Of a stretch of 35,919 nucleotides of DNA, positions 30,054 through 35,919 are shown piece by piece. The DNA is from a virus: positions 1 through 35,919 of the IMG/VR virus record IMGVR_UViG_3300042906_000160, one strand, 5' to 3'. The position numbers and the translations under genes were made by a program. Below the pieces are notes generated by a model. That model had not been told where the DNA came from and ran no database searches. It saw only the letters and a program-made list of their open reading frames with translations. The first letter of the stretch is position 1, and each line of letters opens with the position of its first letter.

Positions 30054-31720
30054 TGGCTAAATATCGTATTACATCCCCTAGTGGTGAGAAATTTGATATT
30101 ACTGCGCCTGATGATGCCTCACAAGAACAGGTCATGTCTTATGCTCAACAGCAATTTTCCGCCAAACCTCAAGCACCATCAATGCCTGAAGCTCCTAAAA
30201 GCTATACTGGCGGTGAAGCTGCAATGCAAGGTCTTAGGAACTTGCCAGGAGGCATTGTAAGCTCTGCTGTAGAAACAGGCAAAGCGTTATTGAATCCTAT
30301 TGACACAGGTAAAGCATTGCTTGATTTGGGTGCTGGTGAATTGCAAAAAGTTTTGCCTAAATCAGTAACAGGTGCAATCAATCGTGCTGATGAATACTTG
30401 ATGGGCAAAGAACAAGCTCAAAAAGCACAAGAAAAAATGGCCATGACTGCCAATGCTGTTAATGAGCAATACAAGAACAGATACGGCTCAATGGAAGGCT
30501 TTAAGCGTGACTTAGCAGAAAACCCTGAAGCTGTGCTTGCTGACATATCTACCGTTCTTACAGGTGGTGCCAGCTTGGCTGGCAAAGCCCCTAAATTAGC
30601 GTCTGCATTAAAGACTGCTAGTAATGTAACAAATCCATTAGTAATGGCAGAGAAAGCTATAACAGGCCCTGCTAGTTTGGCTGCGTCACTAACTAAAGGC
30701 AGCTTAGGGGTTACTACTGGTGCAGGTGGTGAAGCCATTGGCCAAGCAGTTAAAGCTGGTGAAACAAGCAACAAAGCTTTCTTAGGCAACTTGCGTAAAG
30801 CAAGCAATATGGAGGACGCTGTAGATGTTGCTAAGTCTGGTTTAAATAAAATGCGTAATGAGAAAAACGCAGCTTATCGTTCTGGTATGTATGACATCTC
30901 TCAAGATAAATCAATCTTAAACTTTGACGATGTTGATGCAGCAATACAAAGTGCTAAAGATAAAAACATCAAGTTTGGTGAATACATTGACGAGGATGCA
31001 CACAAAGCTTTAGTTAAAGCTGAAGGCATTGTCAATAAATGGAAGTCTAAAACAGGTGATGCACACACTCCAGAAGGTTTTGATGCGCTTAAGCAAAAGG
31101 TTTACAACGAAGTTTTAGGAAAACTAGACTTTCAAAAAGACGCATTTGCTCGCAACATTGTTGGTGACATTTACAGCGGTATTAAAGGTTCAATAAACAG
31201 ACAAGCGCCTGAGTATGCCAAAGTAATGAAAAACTACGGTGAAGCTGCTGATACGATTGATGAGATTAAAAAAGCATTGTCATTGGGTGAGAAAGCGTCT
31301 GCTGACACTTCACTTAAAAAATTGCAATCTATATTGCGTGATGATGTAAGTTCTAGCTTTGGTCATCGTAAACAGTTAGCTGAAAAACTTATAGAAAGCG
31401 GTGCAGAAGATTTAATGCCAGCACTAGCAGGTCAAGCTTTAAGCCCATTTAAACCAAGGGGTTTAGGTGGTCAATTAGAAACTTACGGTGGTTTAGCTTA
31501 TTTACTAGCTAACCCTGCTGCATTAGGAAGTGCTGTTATGGCCGCTCCATTTGCCATGCCTAGGGTTGTAGGTGAAGCCGCTTATGCTTACGGAAAAGGT
31601 AAAGGCGCAACTAAAAAATTAGGACAAAAACTACCTGTCAATAAAGAACAAGCACGCAAAATTGGTTTAATGCTAATGCAAGCAAACCAAGCTAATGAAG
31701 CACAACAAGGGGAGCAATAA
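30053..31720 (+). CDS. Internal virion/DNA transfer protein (555 aa)
   Basis: The start MAKYRITSPSGEKFDITAPDDASQEQVMSYAQQQF is common in podovirus DNA transfer proteins. The body holds Ala/Gly-rich hydrophobic helices (about 180-240 and 475-510) that could insert in membranes, separated by charged helices. It shares TAATG junctions with both neighbours. Function is by family position: pore formation during injection. Confidence 0.7.
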   Translation: MAKYRITSPSGEKFDITAPDDASQEQVMSYAQQQFSAKPQAPSMPEAPKSYTGGEAAMQGLRNLPGGIVSSAVETGKALLNPIDTGKALLDLGAGELQKVLPKSVTGAINRADEYLMGKEQAQKAQEKMAMTANAVNEQYKNRYGSMEGFKRDLAENPEAVLADISTVLTGGASLAGKAPKLASALKTASNVTNPLVMAEKAITGPASLAASLTKGSLGVTTGAGGEAIGQAVKAGETSNKAFLGNLRKASNMEDAVDVAKSGLNKMRNEKNAAYRSGMYDISQDKSILNFDDVDAAIQSAKDKNIKFGEYIDEDAHKALVKAEGIVNKWKSKTGDAHTPEGFDALKQKVYNEVLGKLDFQKDAFARNIVGDIYSGIKGSINRQAPEYAKVMKNYGEAADTIDEIKKALSLGEKASADTSLKKLQSILRDDVSSSFGHRKQLAEKLIESGAEDLMPALAGQALSPFKPRGLGGQLETYGGLAYLLANPAALGSAVMAAPFAMPRVVGEAAYAYGKGKGATKKLGQKLPVNKEQARKIGLMLMQANQANEAQQGEQ

Positions 31721-32415
31721 TGGCAAGAAACGGCAGTGGGGTATACTCTTTACCAGCAGGTAATCCTGTTATTACGGGAACTACAATTTCCTCAACTTGG
31801 GCTAACAGCACATTAAACGACATTGCATCGGCACTTACAGCATCGCTTACATCAGACGGTCAAACTACACCTACGGCTAACTTGCCTATGGGTGGGTATG
31901 TATTGTCGGGTGTAGGCTCGGCTACTCTGCGAACTCAATCTGCATCGGCAGGTCAGATACAAGATTCAGTCTTTCAATACTTAACTGGCATTAGCGGTAC
32001 AGATACTATTGTAGCTACGGCTGCTTTAGGTATGACAGCCTACGCTGCTGGTCAAGTGTTTAGGTTTATATCAGCAGGTGCTAACACAGGCGCTGTAACA
32101 CTTAACATCAACGCTATTGGTGCTAAAGCTATCACTAAGAATGGCACAGTTGGTTTAGTAGCAGATGACATTGTAGCTGACGCTGTTATTCAAGTAGTTT
32201 ACGATGGCACACAGTTTCAGTTGTTAAGCGGTGCAGGTTCAGGTGGTGGTGCTACTGGCGGTGGTTCAGATGAGATATTCATTGAGAATGACCAAACAGT
32301 CACAACAAGCTATTCTATTCCAGCAACTAAAAATGCTATGAGTACAGGGCCAATCACTATTGATTCTGGCGCAACCGTAACCGTTCCTAGCGGCAGTCGC
32401 TGGGTTATTCTTTAA
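31720..32415 (+). CDS. Tail fibre/tailspike-like protein (231 aa)
   Basis: The N-terminus NGSGVYSLPAGNPVITGTTISSTWANSTLNDIASALTASL is a conserved attachment module of podovirus fibres. A beta domain (FRFISAGANTGAVTLNINA) follows, then a Gly-rich linker. The C-terminal 40 residues, ending VTVPSGSRWVIL, match the end of the 792-residue fibre at 13552. It is short for a spike with enzyme activity. Confidence 0.75.
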   Translation: MARNGSGVYSLPAGNPVITGTTISSTWANSTLNDIASALTASLTSDGQTTPTANLPMGGYVLSGVGSATLRTQSASAGQIQDSVFQYLTGISGTDTIVATAALGMTAYAAGQVFRFISAGANTGAVTLNINAIGAKAITKNGTVGLVADDIVADAVIQVVYDGTQFQLLSGAGSGGGATGGGSDEIFIENDQTVTTSYSIPATKNAMSTGPITIDSGATVTVPSGSRWVIL

Positions 32416-32424
32416 GAGAGTGCC

Positions 32425-32658
32425 ATGGAATCCCAAAGCTTAATTAACATAGTAATTGGTACGGTTCTTTCGGCTCTAGGCTGGTTTGCTAGACAGCTAT
32501 GGGATGCCGTCCAAGACCTTAAGCGTGATGTTAAGGCCATTGAGGTTGACTTACCTACAACTTATGTGCGTAAGGAAGACCTAGAGGCTAGGCTAGATCG
32601 TTTAGAGGCCGTTCTTAATCGTATATTTGAGAAGCTTGACCACAAAGCTGACAAATGA
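32425..32658 (+). CDS. Small membrane-anchored coiled-coil protein
   Basis: One N-terminal membrane helix (LINIVIGTVLSALGWFARQLW) precedes a charged helical tail (LKRDVKAIEVD, then RKEDLEARLDRLEAVLNRIF) with heptad spacing. The topology fits a holin-like or i-spanin-like protein, but a closer lysis set lies at 34696-35579. It overlaps the next gene by ATGA. Confidence 0.6.
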   Translation: MESQSLINIVIGTVLSALGWFARQLWDAVQDLKRDVKAIEVDLPTTYVRKEDLEARLDRLEAVLNRIFEKLDHKADK

Positions 32659-32831
32659 ATCAACAACAAAAATTAGAGGCATTATTTGACAAGTTGGTAG
32701 GTCAAAGAATAGAAGAAGTGGGTATTGACAACGATGAGTTTGTAATGTATACAGAGGATGGCACTTGCGTAGTGCTTTTCTCTGATGAGGACTTACAACT
32801 ATATTATGAGCTTCCTGACAAAACCCACTAA
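32655..32831 (+). CDS. Hypothetical acidic protein (58 aa)
   Basis: The ORF starts at ATGA and encodes MNQQQKLEALFDKLVGQRIE, then EVGIDNDEFVMYTEDGTCVVLFSDEDLQ. It looks like a small beta-hairpin-rich acidic domain. It ends TAA at 32831, inside the start of the phosphoesterase gene. No family recognised. Confidence 0.65.
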   Translation: MNQQQKLEALFDKLVGQRIEEVGIDNDEFVMYTEDGTCVVLFSDEDLQLYYELPDKTH

Positions 32832-33585
32832 GACACATTTTGTGTTGCCTGATGTCCAGGCTAAAGATGGTAATGACTTTACATTTTTAACTTGTATAGG
32901 CAAATACATCGTTGACAAAAAGCCTGATGTAATTATATGTATAGGGGACTTCGCTGATATGGAGTCCCTTTCTTCTTATGATGTGGGTAAAAAGTCATTT
33001 GAAGGTCGTAGCTACCAAAAAGATATTTGGGCTGCTAGAGAGGCTATGGATGCCCTTCTACAGCCTATATATGAGTACAACAAACAAGCTAAAAGTTTTA
33101 AACACAAGCAATACAAGCCTAGAATGGTTTTAACCCTAGGCAACCATGAAGACCGTATTAATCGTGCTATCAACGAGGATAGGAAGCTAGACGGCCTTAT
33201 CTCCATTGATGACTTGCCTTACCAAGATTGGGAAGTTATCCCATTTTTAGAGGTAATAGTGATTGATGGCATAGCTTACGCTCACTACTTTACATCGGGT
33301 GCTATGGGCAGACCTATTGGCTCTAGTGCAGCACTACTATCTAAAAAGCACATGAGTTGTTTTGCTGGTCACCAACAAGGCAGACAAATCTCTTACGCTA
33401 TGAAAGCTAATGGCCAAGAGATGACAGCCATTATCTGTGGGTCGTGTTATCTGCATAACGAGGACTATTTAGGCGCTCAAGGCAATAACCATTTTAGAGG
33501 TTGCTATATGCTCTACGATGTAGAGGATGGCCGTTTTGACGAATTGCCGTTGACGCTTAAGTATTTAATGAATAAATACGGCTAA
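32806..33585 (+). CDS. Calcineurin-like metallophosphoesterase
   Basis: Metal-binding motifs appear in order: D16 (LPDVQ), G47-D48-F-A-D51, G112-N-H114-E115, then a His-containing YAHYF and G-H-Q-Q-G-R. This is a phage phosphoesterase of about 260 residues; substrates could be phosphate esters of nucleotides, proteins or DNA ends, unknown here. I prefer ATG 32806 (MSFLTKPTKTHFVLPD); ATG 32785 is possible. The 3' end meets the HNH gene tail to tail. Confidence 0.82.
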   Translation: MSFLTKPTKTHFVLPDVQAKDGNDFTFLTCIGKYIVDKKPDVIICIGDFADMESLSSYDVGKKSFEGRSYQKDIWAAREAMDALLQPIYEYNKQAKSFKHKQYKPRMVLTLGNHEDRINRAINEDRKLDGLISIDDLPYQDWEVIPFLEVIVIDGIAYAHYFTSGAMGRPIGSSAALLSKKHMSCFAGHQQGRQISYAMKANGQEMTAIICGSCYLHNEDYLGAQGNNHFRGCYMLYDVEDGRFDELPLTLKYLMNKYG

Positions 33586-34070
33586 CCATTATTAGCGTAA
33601 TCGCCATGTAATTTTTTTCTAAAAGAAATTGCTTGGCAACAAGCTTCAAAAAAATCATTTGTAACGCAAATATGAGTTTTTATGTAATTGGCTTGAATTT
33701 GAACAATCCATTTATTTAGTTTTTTGTTCCAAGAAACGCCTTTAATTTTAGTTTTATTGTTTTTTCTAATGCTGGAATTAAAATTATTTTGCTGATGAGT
33801 AACTTGGCGTAAATTACATAATCTATTATCAAGTTTATTATTATTTATATGGTCAATAGATGTTGGCCATTCGCCATAAGTATATAACCATGCAAGGCGA
33901 TGAGCTAAATATAACTTATGATTAATGCTTATATTAATATAACCACGATTGTTTGGGCTTCCAGCTATTTCACCAACTTTAACAAGATGATGATTTGACA
34001 CTAGCCTAGTAAAAATTCCAGTTTCAGGGGCGTAATGTAATTGTGCTTGTAATTCTGCTTGTGTGAGCAT
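33582..34070 (-). CDS. HNH homing endonuclease with AP2 domain
   Basis: Residues 70-90 hold the HNH motif: D73-H74-I-N-N-N-K-L-D-N-R-L-C-N-L-R. The early part (HRLAWLYTYGEWP) is the usual lead-in. An AP2-type DNA-binding region follows (about 110-150: KGVSWNKKLNKWIVQIQ). It lies on the minus strand in a plus-strand region, with its own promoter and AAGGA site. This is a mobile intronless endonuclease gene. Stops of the two convergent genes overlap. Confidence 0.9.
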   Translation of the reverse strand: MLTQAELQAQLHYAPETGIFTRLVSNHHLVKVGEIAGSPNNRGYINISINHKLYLAHRLAWLYTYGEWPTSIDHINNNKLDNRLCNLRQVTHQQNNFNSSIRKNNKTKIKGVSWNKKLNKWIVQIQANYIKTHICVTNDFFEACCQAISFRKKLHGDYANNG

Positions 34071-34078
34071 GATGTATC

Positions 34079-34162
34079 CTTGTACGAAATTGAGTGAGTG
34101 TGTTGGCTATCTAATGGTACAAGCAAAAGATACTTACCTGCTCTCCAGCAACCAACACTCTC
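34079..34162 (-). promoter_or_regulatory. Structured leader of the HNH gene
   Basis: Two long pairings are visible: 34096-34106 with 34152-34162 (10 of 11 bases), and CTTGTAC (34079-34085) with GTACAAG (34117-34123). The second covers the start of the AAGGATAC ribosome-binding site. The pairings cross. They may limit nuclease translation. Confidence 0.5.
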
Positions 34163-34190
34163 ATTATACACATTTTGAGGAAAAAGTCAA
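34163..34190 (-). promoter_or_regulatory. Promoter of the HNH endonuclease gene
   Basis: On the minus strand TTGACT (34190-34185) and TATAAT (34168-34163) are 16 bases apart. Transcription would start near 34156, about 85 bases before the HNH start codon. Confidence 0.75.
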
Positions 34191-34199
34191 GGCAAAAAT

Positions 34200-34340
34200 A
34201 TGATTAAGGTTAAAGTGTGCGAATGTTGTGGAGAGCCATACCAAGTAGACGATGTTGACGAGGATTTAGGTGTTTGTGGCGAATGTAATCCATTTGACCC
34301 AGATTTAATTGGAATTATTGATATTGAGGATGAGATATGA
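34200..34340 (+). CDS. Small zinc-ribbon-like protein (46 aa)
   Basis: ATG 34200 opens 46 codons ending ATGA into the next gene. C7-E-C9-C10 and C26-G-E-C29 form a likely four-cysteine metal site; the rest is acidic (YQVDDVDEDL, IGIIDIEDEI). It resembles truncated zinc ribbons of phage proteins with unknown partners. Confidence 0.6.
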   Translation: MIKVKVCECCGEPYQVDDVDEDLGVCGECNPFDPDLIGIIDIEDEI

Positions 34341-34699
34341 TTGGTGAATTTATAGCAACATTGTTTTTAGCTCGTGATGTAGCACACAGAGAACACCTAC
34401 GCACTAAAAGTTATTCTCAACACAAGGCTTTAGGCCACTTTTATGAAGACATAGCAGAGTTAGCTGACAAGCTAACAGAGGCTTATCAAGGCCGTCATGG
34501 CATCATTAAAGAAATACCCATATTGACCGAGGAAGAGAAGTATAAAGAGCCTATCTACTGCATAGCTGAAAAACTAGCTTATGTTGAGAAGAATCGTTAC
34601 AAGTGCATACCTAAAGATGACTCTGCATTACAGAACATTGTGGACGAAATAATAGGTGAATTCTTGAGCCTAATTTACAAGCTGGAAAACCTTAAATGA
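34337..34699 (+). CDS. DUF5856-like helical protein (120 aa)
   Basis: The four-helix pattern FIATLFLARDVAHREHLRTKSYSQHKALGHFYEDIAELADKLTEAYQGRHG resembles DUF5856, a phage family with ferritin-like helical look. Conserved His and Glu lie in the first two helices. No function is known. It overlaps the endolysin gene by ATGA and the zinc-ribbon gene upstream. Confidence 0.65.
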   Translation: MIGEFIATLFLARDVAHREHLRTKSYSQHKALGHFYEDIAELADKLTEAYQGRHGIIKEIPILTEEEKYKEPIYCIAEKLAYVEKNRYKCIPKDDSALQNIVDEIIGEFLSLIYKLENLK

Positions 34700-35133
34700 A
34701 GTTGAGCGAGCATTTTACGCTTGAGGAGCTAACCTTCTCACAAACAGCAGTTCGTAACGGCATTAACAACAACCCATCCCAAGCAGTTAGAAACAATTTA
34801 AAAACACTAGCTGACAACCTTGAGAAAATACGCACATTTTTAGGCCATCCATTACGGATCAGCTCTGCCTTTCGTTGCATGGAACTTAATCGCAAAATAG
34901 GCGGTTCAGTAAACTCTGCTCACATGGACGGTCTAGCTGCTGACTTTACTTGCGCTGGGTTTGGCAAGCCTATTGATGTAGTAAAAGCTTTATTTAAGTC
35001 TGGCATTAAGGTTGACCAAGTTATTGAGGAAGGCGCTTGGGTTCATGTATCGTTTGACCCTAAAATGCGTCAGCAATTCTTAACAGCAACCTTTATGAAC
35101 GGCAAACCATCTTACAAACCTTTTAAGGAGTAG
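34696..35133 (+). CDS. Endolysin, peptidase M15A type
   Basis: A 145-residue zinc peptidase of the M15 family. The residues H76-x6-D83 (SAHMDGLAADF) and H117 (WVHVS) are zinc ligands; E111/E112 stands where the catalytic Glu is. ISSAFRCMELNRKIGGS is the family's conserved lead. M15 endolysins cut peptide cross-bridges of peptidoglycan. No signal peptide is seen, so it needs a holin, probably the next gene. Confidence 0.88.
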   Translation: MKLSEHFTLEELTFSQTAVRNGINNNPSQAVRNNLKTLADNLEKIRTFLGHPLRISSAFRCMELNRKIGGSVNSAHMDGLAADFTCAGFGKPIDVVKALFKSGIKVDQVIEEGAWVHVSFDPKMRQQFLTATFMNGKPSYKPFKE

Positions 35134-35135
35134 TT

Positions 35136-35303
35136 ATGAAAGCATTTTTATTAGCTCGTGGCAAAGAATCATCTACATGGAGGGGTCTAGTAGCCCTTTT
35201 AACAGCCGTAGGCTTGACTTTATCACCAGAGCAAGGTGAAGCTATTGTCGCACTCGGTTTAAGCGTTATAGGCGCTTTAGGCGTGTTTACAGCAGACAAA
35301 TGA
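35136..35303 (+). CDS. Probable holin (55 aa)
   Basis: AAGGAG precedes ATG 35136. The product has a polar start (MKAFLLARGKESSTWRG) then two hydrophobic segments (LVALLTAVGLTL; IVALGLSVIGALGVF) parted by SPEQGEA, a hairpin holin pattern. It lies directly after the endolysin and overlaps the spanin gene by ATGA. Confidence 0.72.
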   Translation: MKAFLLARGKESSTWRGLVALLTAVGLTLSPEQGEAIVALGLSVIGALGVFTADK

Positions 35304-35506
35304 AATACCTGTTAGCAATCATAGATAGGCTGCTTGCTCTATACCAAGAGTGGGCAGCTAAAAAGGAGCAGAAAGATGTGCAACAAGAGAGTGAGCAAAT
35401 TGAGGCAGCTCCTGCTGATTGGTTTGAGCAGCACTTTGATAGCTTGCACGACTACCATGCCAAAGCCGTATCCCCTCAAACCGACCCTCAACATCCAAAA
35501 GGTTGA
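35300..35506 (+). CDS. Rz-like inner-membrane spanin candidate (68 aa)
   Basis: A short hydrophobic N-terminus (MKYLLAIIDRLLALYQEW) and a charged helical stretch (KKEQKDVQQESEQIE) match a minimal i-spanin. It is short for the family, and the membrane segment includes charges, so the call leans on the lipoprotein gene overlapping it. Confidence 0.5.
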   Translation: MKYLLAIIDRLLALYQEWAAKKEQKDVQQESEQIEAAPADWFEQHFDSLHDYHAKAVSPQTDPQHPKG

Positions 35507-35579
35507 TGGCGGTATGTGTCTAAGCAAAGAGGACACAGCAAAGCTTGGTAAATATATACTTGAATTGGAAAGACGCTAA
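35376..35579 (+). CDS. Rz1-like outer-membrane spanin lipoprotein (67 aa)
   Basis: ATG 35376 has GGAG 7 bases upstream. A basic start (CNKRVSKLR) leads to a hydrophobic signal (QLLLIGLSSTLIA) and a lipobox L-I-A-C24, followed by TTTMPKPYPLKP, a Pro-containing tail like Rz1. It lies largely within the i-spanin gene, in another frame, the classical Rz/Rz1 arrangement of Gram-negative phages. Confidence 0.75.
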   Translation: MCNKRVSKLRQLLLIGLSSTLIACTTTMPKPYPLKPTLNIQKVDGGMCLSKEDTAKLGKYILELERR

Positions 35580-35677
35580 TTAGTGCTTTTCACTAGCTTG
35601 CATTAATAGTTCCACCGATGTGTAAAAACCTTGATTCTGTTACTATGTATTCATTCAATGCAAAAAAGTTTGTGTTG

Positions 35678-35695
35678 AATAATTCGTGAATTATT
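35678..35695. promoter_or_regulatory. Inverted repeat upstream of pqqA, right copy
   Basis: Same AATAATTC-GT-GAATTATT as at 6-23. Here the true upstream region is present: about 98 bases after the spanin stop, AT-rich, without a clear sigma-70 promoter that I can defend. Confidence 0.5.
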
Positions 35696-35714
35696 ACAGA
35701 CAAAGGAAATTACC

Positions 35715-35786
35715 ATGTGGACTACACCAGCAGCTACTGAAATGCGTTTTGGCTTTGAAGTTACAATGTATGTAATGAATAAGTAA
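35715..35786 (+). CDS. pqqA: PqqA precursor peptide, right terminal copy
   Basis: Encodes the same 23 residues as 43-114, with Glu15 and Tyr19, and the same AAGGA site. The final Lys codon is AAG and the stop TAA, instead of AAA and TAG. It follows the spanin genes by 135 bases. In a circular genome this and 43-114 would be one gene seen in two variants. Confidence 0.92.
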   Translation: MWTTPAATEMRFGFEVTMYVMNK

Positions 35787-35874
35787 TTGTTTTTAGGCGG
35801 TTAAGCCGACATTAGAGGATGTAGTAAGTAACGAGTTTTTCGGCTTTCTGCGTTACATGTAATAACTACCAAAT

Positions 35875-35919
35875 CTACGCCTTACTTGTTTTATAAGCAA
35901 TAAACGCTCCGCAAATCAT
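35875..35919 (-). CDS. Partial second copy of the 33-aa membrane protein
   Basis: This contains the last 14 codons and the stop of the ORF at 243-344, cut by the window end. The base sequence is unchanged. It supports an overlap of contig ends rather than an additional gene. Confidence 0.5.
   Translation of the reverse strand: MICGAFIAYKTSKA

Larger units (their letters stand above)
35673..35919. repeat. Terminal direct repeat, right copy
   Basis: Right-hand counterpart of 1-287, lacking 40 bases in the segment just after pqqA. The window stops inside it, so what follows on the right is presumably the sequence from base 288 onward. Confidence 0.9.

Noticed and set aside
35645-35689. 14-codon ORF just upstream of pqqA
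   Set aside because: It has no ribosome-binding site, overlaps the palindrome and ends in the repeat; too short to support.
1-35919. Prophage flanked by att repeats at pqqA
   Set aside because: No integrase or lysogeny repressor was found, the repeats carry a complete gene and long flanks, and no host genes lie outside them. A circular or terminally redundant genome explains the repeats better.

Overview
The window looks like one nearly complete genome of a short-tailed, double-stranded DNA phage. It is AT-rich, and the probable host is a methylotrophic bacterium, most likely Methylophilaceae (OM43/LD28-like). The host guess rests on one gene: a 23-residue PqqA, the peptide precursor of the cofactor PQQ, encoded between the phage lysis genes and the early genes. 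PQQ is the cofactor of methanol dehydrogenases. I see no integrase and no tRNA.

The two ends of the window repeat each other (1-287 and 35673-35919), including the whole of pqqA. The copies differ by a 40-base insertion/deletion and by the last codon and stop of pqqA. The simplest reading is a circular or terminally redundant genome of about 35.6 kb whose assembly ends overlap and come from two sequence variants.

Layout: (1) 243-3162, minus strand: an early operon of small, mostly overlapping genes, including an ERF-type annealing protein, a small protein with an SSB-like acidic tip, a DUF3310 protein, a 45-residue HTH protein and two tiny membrane proteins. A near-consensus promoter with an operator in its spacer drives it. 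(2) 3193-3472: divergent control region with a structured leader and a leader ORF. (3) 3473-7658, plus strand: replication and lambda 'nin'-like genes (YdaU/DUF1376 initiator-like protein, CHC2 zinc-finger protein, DnaB-type helicase, NinB, YbcO/DUF1364, RusA and a Q-like regulator). (4) 7666-7794: a strong promoter followed closely by an intrinsic terminator, laid out like lambda pR'-tR'. (5) 7861-32415: late genes (ParB-methyltransferase fusion, terminase, portal, a cassette of fibre and glycine-rich adhesin genes, scaffold, capsid, adaptor, tail hub, GNAT protein and ejection proteins). (6) 32425-35579: small membrane proteins, a phosphoesterase, M15 endolysin, holin and an overlapping spanin pair.

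Two homing endonuclease genes (GIY-YIG at 21340, HNH-AP2 at 33582) have invaded the late region. How it may work: the early operon and replication genes act first. The Q-like protein would then let RNA polymerase read through the terminator at 7763-7794 into the late genes. pqqA lies beyond the lysis genes, so it could be a late gene or have its own control; the palindrome just upstream of it is the obvious candidate site. Because no other pqq gene is present, the phage would supply only the substrate peptide and rely on the host's PqqB/C/D/E and protease.
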